Source: Rotaria socialis (taxonomy: Eukaryota; Rotifera; Eurotatoria; Philodinida; Philodinidae). Taken from it: DNA of 64,000 bases. Position 1 is the first letter of the stretch. The number at the start of each line of letters is the position of its first letter. Made by a program: the position numbers and the translations under genes. Shown in pieces: positions 25,587 to 37,100 of the stretch. The stretch lies in contig CAJNYU010002165.1 in the NCBI GenBank assembly GCA_905331475.1, positions 1 to 64,000 of the forward strand, in the 5' to 3' direction. A model generated the notes under the pieces. The model did not search any database and was not told where the DNA came from. It saw only the letters and a program-made list of their open reading frames with translations.

Positions 25587-28500
25587 ATGATCAATTGGCG
25601 ACAATTATACAACGAATCACAGCTTATTCGACCTGAAGATTCTAGTGTTTCAACTGAAGTGATTAGCCGTCTATTTGATAAATCGATTCTATCGTAATTT
25701 TAACTATCACTAGAGGATTAATCGCTTGGTTAACATATACAAAAATGATATGATTGACCAAGACCTTTATCAATATGTTCAACGTTTATCTACAGTTACT
25801 CGTTGTTGTCAAACATGTGCACCAAACAGTTATGTAAGACATTTCCTTTTTAGTTGCCAAAAAGTACCTAAGTCTCGTAAGTTTTAGATGATATACAAAT
25901 GGCTTGATACTTATATATCAGGAAATATAGATCTTTTTGGTTTTCATCTATCAGGGTAAATTATTTCTTTTTTGATTGATTTAATTCGAAGTACTCTTTA
26001 GACGATCAGTATCTGCTTTAGTTTATTATTGGAACAAGAATCTATTAAAACAATATGATGAACGTGGTCAACTATCTGATTTGTAAGTAAATATAATAAA
26101 TTCGTTGCATCGCAAAATTTTTCTTTCATATTTTAGCAAACAAAATGAAGACGGTAGTATAGAAATTAATTTTTGTCATAGAAAATATTTTCTTTTATTT
26201 TAGATGCATTTTCTATTTCTCTATTATCAAATATTGATGAAAATATTATCATCAGAAAACACATGTTGACCGCTTTGATTCCTAATTTCATTAATAAACT
26301 GTTGACTAGGTAATAGAAAATGGAAAATATATTTGATTAAAAATATTTGTTTCAGATTTCAGATGTATTATACACATCGAAAGGCTCAAAGTTTTTCTTC
26401 ATCGATTCAAGTTCATGCTCAGCCGATGAAATCACTTCAATTTCTATCTCAAGTAATCAATTTTTTTGGAATTTTTGTGATATTTTATTTTCTTTCTCTT
26501 TAGACAAATATCTCATCGATATTTATATGTTTTATACAAGAAGATAATAATCTTAATCAATTGTTTTGGATATTTCGTCATTTAATTACGAAATTTAATT
26601 GGCCTTTAACAACAAAAATCTTTTCAAATCGATCATTTCAAACATGTTCAATATTTGAACGTACAATGGCGAATTATCTAGGTTTTATTGATATATCAAC
26701 ATTAAATATGAGTCAAACGGATCTTCTTTGCGTAAGTGAAGACTCGAGAAGAAAATATTTTATAATCGTTTACTTTTTTGTTAGTATCTTTATCGATGTT
26801 TGAAAACATGCCATAAAAATGGACCAATGATTTTCCTATTTGATTATTCGACTATTTTCAAACCAACATGTTCTGATTATTATTTAATATCTTTTCTATG
26901 TGATTTAATTCGATTCGGTAGTTTTTAATATTTTCATCGATTATTCCTTATGCCCATTGTATTTTTAGACTTATCAATACCAAAATTAATGTTCATTCCA
27001 ACACGTTTACATAATTCATACTTATCATTTAGTCAACCATTTTTATTTAATGTAAGATTATTTCTAGATCTTCAATATATTATTATTTATTTAAAATGAA
27101 TAGGAATTATTTGATTGCTTTATTAAAAAAATAAATATTCAAAAACCATTTTGTGAAGCGACCACAATTGAACAACAGAAACGTATTCATAAATTTATTA
27201 GTTGTATTTTTCTACATTTGGCATATGGTATGTAATCAATAGTAGTGCTTTATTAAACAATTCACTGGTAGACTAATTTACTAGTTCTCCAATTCATTAA
27301 AACATCAATAAAAAGAAAGATATGCGTGCGCTCTCTATCGAGAAAAAATTATGCTGATCCATAAACATAATAGAAAACAATGATGTACCATGCATGCTAT
27401 CTGATTATTTTAATTTCCGAGATTAGTTGGGGCAGATTTGCGGTGACGTTTTTTAATTCGTGAGTCGAGTTGCAGTTTAGTTGACATGAATATTGAGTGG
27501 AGTTGTATGGAGTTGACATTGGCCTAACGCTGAGTTAGAGTGGCATTTTCTAGAATTGGAGCAGAATGGTCTGGAGTTGAAGTGGCAGACAGCGCAGCTG
27601 CCCGTCTCTGGTTACGGATGGCAAACCTTGCGGGGGGGGGGGGGGGGGNNNNNNNNNNNNNNNNNNNNNNNNNNNNNNNNNNNNNNNNNNNNCCCCCCCC
27701 CATGTATATGTATTATTAGAATTCACTTACGTAATCTAAATCTCATAATAAATAAAAATGAATAAAAAATTTTCAAGATACAAATCAACTTGTTTCGACT
27801 TCAATTGAATTTCAACATATAATTGCTTTAATTGAACTATCTCAAATACCAATCCATGTGGTTTGTTAATTTTCAAATGAATTATACAGTTTTATTGAAT
27901 AAATAATGTTTTGTCTAATATTAGTCTCCAACAATTGAAAATATTTTCAATACTCTTCAAACAATTCTTCAAACATGTCCATTCATTATTGCGGACAATC
28001 ATAAATGGAATGAAATAACTCAACAACACATCGAACAATATCATTCAAATTTCGCTGATGCTAATTCTAAATCTAAATTAGTTTCATTAATACGAAAAGA
28101 ATATTTTCTTGATATTTTAGCTGGTAATTTGAATTTTCTACTAAAACTAGTAGATCTTTTATTGCTACTTTTTCTTTAATCACAATAAGCATTATCGATT
28201 CTATCAAAAGTTCAAAACAGTGAAAATATGCCACGTATATTTGAGTGTGAGCTGTTGAACCAAATGACATTTCTTCTATTTACATTTGGCAATAAACATC
28301 ATTTAAATATTCGTTCATGTCAAACCTGTAATCAAATTATTCAGCAACTAATACAACATTGTCAATTAAGAAATTATATTTCGACAGTAAAAAGTTTTAT
28401 TTATTTTTAATGATGATTGACTAATGAAACAATTTTTATTTTTTCATTAGACTTGTGCACCACAAAAATCAATGCATTTTCGGGATACAATTTTGTCTGA

Positions 28501-29117
28501 TCACGAATGGAGTGATGATAATGACGATGCAATCGACGATGCATTTGCTGATCATGATGACGATAATAGTGATGATGAAATTATTTTGAATAATATTTCA
28601 AATAAAAGTTCTGAACCGATGAAACCATCTTATAGAGTAAGAAGATTAGTTTTCAAAAATAAATAAATAAATAAATAAATAAAATTTTAAGATTAATTAT
28701 AAAGAATATCATTTTCAATTGAAATTTTTTGCTAAATTAGTTGGTTCCTATATTGAAGCCATTGTTACAATATTAAAATATCATATTGACAAACAATTGA
28801 AATTTTTCACATTAGAACAATTCAATTTTAATCAAACATTTTATTTTAGTAAGAAACATCTTTTTCAAATAATATTCATTGTAAATAATTGTATGTTTTT
28901 TTCTTGTTTAGGTGAAACAGTCTCGTTCATATCTAATGATATTCTTTCATTTATACGTCGAGCATATGCATATCAATCAATAGAAAACATCAATAAAGCT
29001 GAAGAAGTACTGATAGTTTTTGATCCGATAGATGATGATATATATCCATTATTAAAAGATAATCTTGTACCGCTTCATAATGAATTCGTTAAGCTATTAA
29101 ATTGTTGTTGTATTTAA
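25587..29117 (+). pseudogene. Glycerol-3-phosphate acyltransferase (GPAT1/PlsB family)-like, degenerate
   Basis: Recognised from the order of family landmarks: RCCQTCAPNSY near the start, a block aligning with the HRSHID core, SYLSFSQPFLFNELF (for the DFAQPFSLKEYL region), the acidic EWSDDNDD..DDDNSDDE linker, and AKLVGSYIEAI near the C-terminus. The 5' third is broken: two frameshifts around 25690-25750, a stop near 25890, and an apparent 29-bp intron at 26175-26203. From 26204 on, exons join cleanly: 26204-26309, 26356-26452, 26504-26731, 26785-26917, 26969-27051, 27104-27227, 27778-27860, 27925-28123, 28190-28386, 28451-28636, 28692-28848, 28912-29117. Catalytic blocks are lost: HxxxxD reads QEDNNLN and the EGTRSR block reads FDYSTIF. 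It is either a pseudogene or a 3' remnant still expressed as a pseudoenzyme. Confidence 0.7.
27228..27777. other. Enlarged intron with assembly gap between G and C runs
   Basis: This intron of the GPAT-like locus is 550 bp while its neighbours are about 50. It contains GGAGTTG-rich, GC-richer sequence (27480-27590), then 17 G (27632-27648), an N gap (27649-27692), then 9 C. The composition suggests an insertion whose centre did not assemble. Confidence 0.6.
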
Positions 29118-30872
29118 CTTAAGCAAAAAATAAAACAGCAGCACTACGAAGTAATAGTAAATACTTGAAATTTTCTAATTAATAGATGAAACTAAATACA
29201 AACAATTAGTTTTTCGTATTTTTGTTTTTGATGAACTAAAAGACTGCTTTCAAAGAAAGTTCATTACAAGATATAAAACATAGTTTCTTAGCAGATATTT
29301 TATGAGACTTATTTTAAAAAGTACGTATATCTATTGATTGATGTAAACATATGTTTCATAAAGGAAAATGTCATAAGCAAAAGCTTGAAATTAATATAGC
29401 AGATTTTCGCGTGTTTAAATATATGTTCCTTTCATAAATACATAGACACTGCCTACTAGAAATTATTTGAAATATGCCATATGGTCGAAGGCATGGGGAC
29501 AAACAAATAAGCTGAGAATAACTGTGACAATTTAGTCAAAAAAACGAGTACGTTTATCAAATGATAGCAGTTACATCTTAAAAAATCTAACTATTCATGT
29601 CAATAAAACATTCTAACGTTGGATAGATGAGCAAAACAAAATAGTATCATGTGATTCCTATTTAGATAAAATAGGGCATGAACATAAATGTTTTTTCGAT
29701 GAATTTTTCACAGAATAACTCGTTGTTCATGTAGGCTTCATTAATTGCTAGGTTTCTATCAAATCATGCATAGTAAGAATCATACAATCTTTGTTTTCAT
29801 ATATAACTCTTTTCAAAAAATAATCGTAAATAAGCTTAGCTACATTTTGCGACTGTCATATTTGAATAATTGCATCAATACATAATTCTATACCTATAAA
29901 AAGCAAGCTAATGATGCTTTAGTTACGAAAAATCACGTTGTTGAATCAATAGAAACATCTAATCTATATTCCATATGTTACTGATTAAATAGCTAACACT
30001 TGAAATACAAGAATAATATATCCTTCCGTTTTCTATTATGATATTTCTATTTTAATCTTTTAGAACAATAAAATTATTATTCAACGCTTTCTGATTATCA
30101 CATTTAATGATATTAAACAGTGTCTGAAAATTGTCATTCTTTTCACTAGGAAAACATTTCGAGATATCATTGTAATCATAAAACACAAAAATAGATTATA
30201 ATCATCAAGAATCTTCTCCAGCAAAAATTACGAATGCATTTATTTTTCTTTTGGTTGTAGAAAGTTTCTCTAAGAGCCATTGCTGTTAACGATGATAACT
30301 TGTCATTCTTTTTCTTTTTACTTTTGCTTGTGCATCATTATGTATCGTTCGATGTCTGTCTAATGTCATCCTATAATTAATTTTTCATTTAACCATAAAA
30401 TCATTTTGATGAGTGTACATATACGTATGAGAACGAGAGAGAGAGAGAGAGAGAAATTTGTGTATCGCCTTTTACTCATATTTAAATGGATGTATGTAGA
30501 TACGCTTGTCATATTTATAGTTGATTGATCATTGGTCGTCGTTATCAACAGGTTATGCTCGAATGATTTTGTTGAATAGAGAAGAAGAAAAAGTGAGGAA
30601 GCGCACACGAAACATTTGAATAATTGTACAGGTTAAGAGTAGTATCATATTTATATTCGTTTACTTTTTGAACACACATCGCTTCGATAACCACTCTTGA
30701 AGGGAATCGAACTCGAATGACAATACATTGAAAATGTTCATTCTCTTCTAAGTGGCCTTTGGACGATGTTTATCATCTTGATATCATTCATAAAATAGAT
30801 TAGCTTTTTTTCTTCTTATTTTTATTTTAAAAATACTCATTTAACAATTTACAAGAACTAATGGATTCGAAC
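29118..30872. other. Intergenic, no gene recognised
   Basis: AT-rich sequence between the GPAT-like locus and the second GPCR. It contains a (GA)n microsatellite at about 30429-30453. The longest open frames have no family resemblance. Confidence 0.5.
30429..30453. repeat. (GA)n microsatellite
   Basis: An almost uninterrupted run of GA dinucleotides. Confidence 0.85.
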
Positions 30873-31949
30873 CTAGTTTTCTAATTGTACAACTAGACTT
30901 TGGTCAGCAAGTTCTTCATTTTGTATACTATTTATTTCTATTGATTGCTTTTTTGAATAAACATTAAATAAAGCCTTTTTAGATGTTTGTTTTTGATAAG
31001 AACAAAATAATTTTTGAAATTCTTTTCGAAATATGGGCCCAGTTAGTGTATATACATAAAAATGTGATGCATGATTTGTTTGATGTAAAAGAATCAAGAA
31101 TGTTGTAATTGCCCATAATTCACAAGAATATTTCATTTGAAAATGTTGGCTTAAATGTGTACGTACAAAATCATTGATTTCCGATGGTGATGATAAAATT
31201 ATGAATAATAATGATGTTGAAATTAAAAGCCATGTTAACTGACGATCTTTTTCTTTACGACGACGATTTTTTCGTTTTGTTGAAGACATTGACAGTAAGA
31301 TATCTCTTCGTGTATATTTAAATATAATAATTGTATTACAAATAAATATAATTGTAAATGGTATAAGAACTGTTTTAATTATATCAATATATGAATCATA
31401 ATGATGAACATAGAAATAATTATAATTTCCAGTTGTTGGCAAACAAAAGCCATCTTTATCAACATGGAAACCAACTAAAAAATGACTATTCGTCAGACCC
31501 AATGTAACAACAACAAATATTATCATTAATTTAGCTGTTAATTTTCTACAAAATCGATAGCGTAATGTAGAATTTGAAATAAGAATACAACGATCCATAG
31601 CAGCTAATGTTAGCAAATAATTTGATATATCGGTCGACGCATAAATAAGAAAAATAACTGATTTACACATAAATGAGTTCGATAATAATTGAATACTATA
31701 TCCATGAAACAGAAGACTTTCAATTGTATAACTAATCAATACGCATATATCACTCACATTTAACGCCAAAAAATATATCGAACATGAACGAGAACGAAGT
31801 GTCTTGCGACTAAATACAAGAATAGATAGAAAATTTCCAATACAACCAAATATAATAACAAGTGTGCCGGCATATCGAAGAAATGATCCGACATCAAATC
31901 TACATTGAGTCGTATAATTCGTGGAGCTATTTGTTTGGTTATACATCAT
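30873..31949 (-). CDS. Single-exon orphan class A G protein-coupled receptor
   Basis: 358 residues without introns. The N-terminus has three N-glycosylation sequons (N4, N7, N11). TM1 has G38-N39, TM2 has LALNVSD (Asp 67), TM3 has Cys 95 and ends in MDRC (118-121) instead of DRY. A basic patch (KRKNRRRKEKDR) precedes TM6. TM7 reads HQTNHASHFYVYTLTG, so the usual NPxxY is missing. A GPxFRKEFQKLF helix 8 follows. Receptors with this shape form lineage-specific groups near FMRFamide-type receptors, but I cannot assign a ligand. No relation to the GPCR at 782-2453 is apparent beyond the fold. Confidence 0.85.
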   Translation of the reverse strand: MMYNQTNSSTNYTTQCRFDVGSFLRYAGTLVIIFGCIGNFLSILVFSRKTLRSRSCSIYFLALNVSDICVLISYTIESLLFHGYSIQLLSNSFMCKSVIFLIYASTDISNYLLTLAAMDRCILISNSTLRYRFCRKLTAKLMIIFVVVTLGLTNSHFLVGFHVDKDGFCLPTTGNYNYFYVHHYDSYIDIIKTVLIPFTIIFICNTIIIFKYTRRDILLSMSSTKRKNRRRKEKDRQLTWLLISTSLLFIILSSPSEINDFVRTHLSQHFQMKYSCELWAITTFLILLHQTNHASHFYVYTLTGPIFRKEFQKLFCSYQKQTSKKALFNVYSKKQSIEINSIQNEELADQSLVVQLEN

Positions 31950-32552
31950 TAATATTGTTGACCAATTCGAAGAGAACTTAATATAGATATAATTAGATCA
32001 ACTAAACTTGAAAATAACGGAATTTCTATAATTGAAGAAGAAAAAAATAAAATCTTGATGTGGATTAAAATTTTCTAAAACTGAAATAATTACTCGCTAC
32101 TTATAGGGTACTAGTTCTTATTAATTCATCACTATAACGACTCCTTTGTACTAAATATGGTTTGATCAAATAATGTGATTCTCATAGAGATTATTTTATT
32201 TGTCATATATTTATAAAAGCACTGCCATGAGCATTTATAAGCGCATAGAAAATAACTCTCATTGTGTTATGTCAGAAAAAACAGATTAATGTTTATGTAT
32301 ACGCTTCTGTTAAGTCACATACTTCATGAGTAACGGAATAGAAACAAAGCTCGGATATATAAAAAAATTCATAACTGCACAGCTGCTTATCTTACTAACA
32401 GCACATCCTCCCTTATCAATAAATAATAAATAATAAAAAAGAATAACCCATCATCTCATGCTACCATGCGAAGTTGACTAATTATAATTACAAATATAAA
32501 TAAAAATTATTTCGAAAATCTTCGTTAGTTTCTGTTTCAAGCAGAATACCCA
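31950..32552. other. Upstream region of the orphan GPCR, nothing specific seen
   Basis: AT-rich sequence that would include the promoter of the leftward GPCR. No motif or repeat is distinct enough to annotate. Confidence 0.4.
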
Positions 32553-32560
32553 CGTCAGTT

Positions 32561-34103
32561 AGGGGTAGCACTTTAACTTTACTTTAAAAATAAAAGTTGA
32601 ACGTAGATTTTAAATTTTTAGAGTCAAAGTTAAAGTATATACTTTAAGAGAGAGCCGTCCATAAGGCCATCACGGATTGGAAGCACTCGATAAAAATTAT
32701 TGTTTTGGTTTTATTAGCGCATTCGAAACTTCCATGTGTGAAACTAGTAACCTGAAAATTTTAGCTTCTAATATCGTTCCTATGAAGAGTTACATAAGGA
32801 CGACTTTGAGCACTATCGTAGTTTTTCGAGAAAAACAACAGTTAAAATCGCTCGTTTCATTTACGTCTATTTGTGCTTCAGCAGATCATCCAAATCTTTC
32901 AAGGAATACGTTAAAAGATAGGTTATTCTGAGTTGAACAAGGATAGATATTTAAAGTTTTGTATATCACTTAGTTTTTGGGACTATTCAATGCAGCAAGT
33001 ATGTGCACTGACAGAATTTTTCAATTCTTCACGACTAGTTTTTTACAGTATATTTGATCTCATCTCATCTCTTCAATTTAAGAGGACCCAAGCATTTTTT
33101 GCATGGGTTTGTAGAACTTCTGATTCTGCACAAAACCATAGAAACATATTGAAAACAAGAGAGTATACTGGGGCCTAAAAATGTCTAGCATTGCTTTTTA
33201 CCTAGTCAATACCGCATTGAAAATCAAGCCTCTAAGCTATCTATTGGTCATTCGTCCATGGAAATATTAGTCTCAGAGAAATTACAACTTCAGTCTGAAG
33301 ATAATGGCAGAGATAGTCCTTTCGAAAAAGAAACAAAAATTTTCGATCTACATGCCTGTCTGAGGAGTACAGGAGTAACGCAAATTTCCAAAGAATTTTT
33401 TTTTCTCATAATTAAATAGAGATTATCTCAAACAATAGAGGTTGAAAAGCTGATCACAATCATATATTGTAACCCCAACATAATTGATTATTATACGATA
33501 AAAATCAGTTCTGCATGCAATATCTGCAGCACATGTAGCACACAATTTAGTATGAAACTAGATTACTTATCGTCATATGCAACGATAAATATTAGGATTA
33601 GAGTANAGACGTAAATGAAACGAGCGATTTTAACTGTTGTTTTTCTCGAAAAACTACGATAGTGCTCAAAGTCGTCCTTATGTAACTCTTCATAGGAACG
33701 ATATTAGAAGCTAAAATTTTCAGGTTACTGGTTTCACACATGGAAGTTTCGAATGCGCTAATAAAACCAAAAAAATAATTTTTATCGAGTGCTTCGTATG
33801 CTGGGGACGTCCTCGATGCTCTCATGGACTCTCTCTTAAAACTTTAACTTTAATAAAAGTACTGTAAAATGAAAAATAATTTTTAGCTCTTTATGTGCAA
33901 TTTGATGTGGGTTTTAGAGTAACTTGAAACTTGAAACTTTAATAAACAGAGTTTAAAGTTTAAAGTTACTGTAAAAACCATATATAACCGTACATAAAGA
34001 GCTAAAAATGACTTCTAATTTTTACACTACTTCTATTAAAGTTGACTTTAAACTCTATGTACCTTTTTTTAAAGTTTAAAGTTAAAGTGCCCCCCTCCTC
34101 TAA
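32561..34103. mobile_element. Fold-back DNA transposon with 8-bp target duplication
   Basis: The direct repeat CGTCAGTT flanks the element (32553-32560 and 34104-34111). The ends are inverted: AGGGGTAGCACTTTAACTTT on the left and, read backwards, TTAGAGGAGGGGGGCACTTTAACTTT on the right. Inside, a block of about 180 bp (32685-32866) recurs in inverted orientation at 33607-33793 with very few differences, so the element can fold into a long hairpin. Repeats of AAAGTTTAAAGTT lie in the right arm. No transposase frame is present. The 8-bp duplication fits hAT-type movement. A single N lies at 33606. Confidence 0.8.
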
Positions 34104-34111
34104 CGTCAGTT

Positions 34112-37100
34112 AAGAAGGAAATGTGACCAAATTAAACGGATTTCCGATAGAAATCAACAACAGAATTGCGTTTTAAAATAATAATAGCTTACAAAACTAT
34201 TTTAGTTCTTATTTTTATTCAATGACTGCAGTATAAATCAATGAACATGCTTTCTAATAACATACCATTGAAAACAAAAGAATATGATTACAATTTTAAA
34301 AAATGTTTTCTACATGTTTTAAAAGACTATTATATTAATACGAATATATTCTCTCTCTCAATAGCTGCTATTTGTTTTAGTTCAGATTATTAATTATAAT
34401 TGAAGTGTATCAAACATACTCATCCTAGATGAGTATTTTTCACTTACCTCAATACAGACAAGTAAAATGTGAGTCAACTTTGAATAGACTCGAATTTTTA
34501 TTTAATAAAAATTTGTCAGCATTCACTTTCATGTCTGCCATGAAAGAATCTAACGTCAAAATACATGAGATTTTTACAAACAATTGGAACATTAAATGAT
34601 ATATATAGTATAAAAATATGTCAATTGGAAAGTGCATGGGTTGCATCAAATTAAAAATAAAAGCTTTTTACGCTAGTAATATTTATTGTGTTAAATTGTC
34701 TATGATTATTATTATTATCTATCTAGAGAATATGTTTTTAAGCATTATAATAATATGATATGACTTGATATCAATCAATGATTTCTATTAAAAATAGTAT
34801 CAGCACATTTTGTTTTTGTTAGATATTAAGATAAAACATTGAAAAACAATGTTGAATCGTCAACATTTTTTTTCTAGTTTGTCTTTAAAATTCTCATATA
34901 TATATATTTATATTTATTCATCCGTTTGAATTTACTTACTTATGAGTCGATGATAATTCATCACTGCGTCTTTATGCTTCAACTTGTAATATGTTCAGTG
35001 TTCCAGTTAGTGGAATGTAACGAGTAAAAAATTGAGTTTCCGTTTATGTGCTAGTCTTTCAGCAAATAAATTGTGTAAATGAATTACTGAAACACATAAG
35101 AAAAAAAGAAAAAGAAAAGCTCAATTTACGCCATTTTTTTTATATTTTTTCTGCAACAAAAAGAAAAGAAAAATTTTCGATTCTGTATTCGTCTTTAGTC
35201 AATGTTCAACTAGGTTTCTTTACGTATCGTGGAGTGCGTAAATAGAATAAGAAAAGGATCGATAAAGGTTCAGTTGATGTGGATGGAAATTTATCTCATG
35301 CACTAATTTGATACGCATAACATATCATGCATTAAGTTGACACGCATCACATCACAATTTTAACTAAACGCTTTCTGTTGTTTACAAAATAAATGAGTAA
35401 ATTTCTCAACTATTTTCTCTATAGCAATAATAGTAAAACTGAAGGTTTACAATAACATCATGGTTCTTTTCGAAAGAAACTGAAAGAATAGGAAATCAAT
35501 GAGCTCCAGTTTTCATAACTATGAAGTTTTTCTTCGTTTTATATTGTTACAATCATTATCTATAATAGGAAAAAGTCAATGTATTAGATTCAGAATAAGA
35601 AAAAAGGAATCAATAGAAATTTTCATCATATTAACATCATACACAATGTTCAGATATGAAAAGAAGAAGTAAAATAAACGGCAACATGATGAAATCTTCA
35701 TGACCGTCAATTTTCTTCCTGTTTTCTACATTACATTTCTTTCGATGATCCTCAGCAAACAAAAACTGTTATCATTAATTGTTAGTTCGGACATAAATTA
35801 TTCATTTTTAAAACAAACGAGAGATATTTTCGTAAGATGAAATTACATAACTTAGTTATGTTTGATTTTTTTTTTATTAAAAGTTGTTCAACGAGCTAGA
35901 ATTTATTCATGTGACTAATTTTAATTCGACATACTCATGTTTAGATATGTATAATGAACTGATCTACAATATTTGTCGAATACTAAAGAGAAGAACATGT
36001 TTTTTCTTTTAAATACATTAACTATAAATAGAATTTCGTCATCACTATACGAGTGTGCATTTCTTTTATGATATAATATATATTAATGTAATCTTTATTT
36101 CTTTCTAATGATCTCTGTAGTCATAATTACTATGTATTGTTGCATAAATGAACAGCAAATGCTGTTAAATTACTTATGTGATAAGACTACGAAAAGAAAT
36201 TCTATTCATTTGCGAAGAAAAGCAATCAGACGCCTATTTGTAACTGAAAATACAATAAAATACTTAATGTTTCGTTCCGATTCTCCTCAACAGAATAAGT
36301 ATTGTTTTTATCGGCATGTTGTTCAAAGCGTGATTTTGTCATCACTTTTACTCTGTCGAATGCTTCTAACAATGTACGTCATTTTAAACTCAGTAGTCAC
36401 AGAAGTTTGATTTTCCACGGTGAAAAAACTCGCTGCTTTTTTATACTAATGAACTTGTTGACATCAACAATAAAGTACTCGAATCTAAAGCAGGCAGAGA
36501 AAGTCATAATAATTACAGTGCTCATTATTGACATCGATATAAATATATTTTATTTTCATTCAACATCTGAATATAAACGATAACTTCTTATATATAATTA
36601 CCGTTTTAAGATATACTTGAAATGTAATGATCGCTGCATGTAACGAATTCTCTATTGGTTAATCTTAATCAAGTACATATCGATCCATGTCATGAACTAC
36701 GAAATCTGTTCATATAAAAATAATATTTCAGTACAACAAATCGATTGAACTGGTTGAAACCAAGAAACAAGATGGATTAGCATTTGCAAGGTAACCACAT
36801 AGGAATAATGCCTTGAAAAACTGTACTTAAAGCTACGTCATAGGGGATTTCGAGTTTAGAAATAGATTGCTACTGTTCGACCAACACAAGAAGAGATTTT
36901 ATGGAGCTTAGTATAAGCATAAATTCTAAATTATTATATATGAAAACAATGATATGGCATACTTTGTGACTACTCTGATGAATTGTATTTGTTAAAGAAT
37001 AATAGTTTGAGCTAGATACTGAAAAGTTTTCTATTAAAAGCTCGTAGCATGTCGCACAAAAAGGATTTTATATGAAAGATAGAGTATTCCCTAGCGATCT

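Noticed and set aside
30695-30735. AGTTCGATTCCC on the minus strand as a tRNA T loop
   Set aside because: The neighbouring five bases on each side do not form a stem and no cloverleaf can be drawn.
30850-30920. GGTTCGAATCC on the minus strand, like a tRNA B box
   Set aside because: The flanking bases do not pair as a T stem, no A box lies upstream, and the region is the 3' end of the GPCR coding sequence.
32677-33825. 80-84-codon frames in the fold-back element as a transposase
   Set aside because: The two frames are the same inverted block read on opposite strands, with no DDE-type or zinc-finger motifs.
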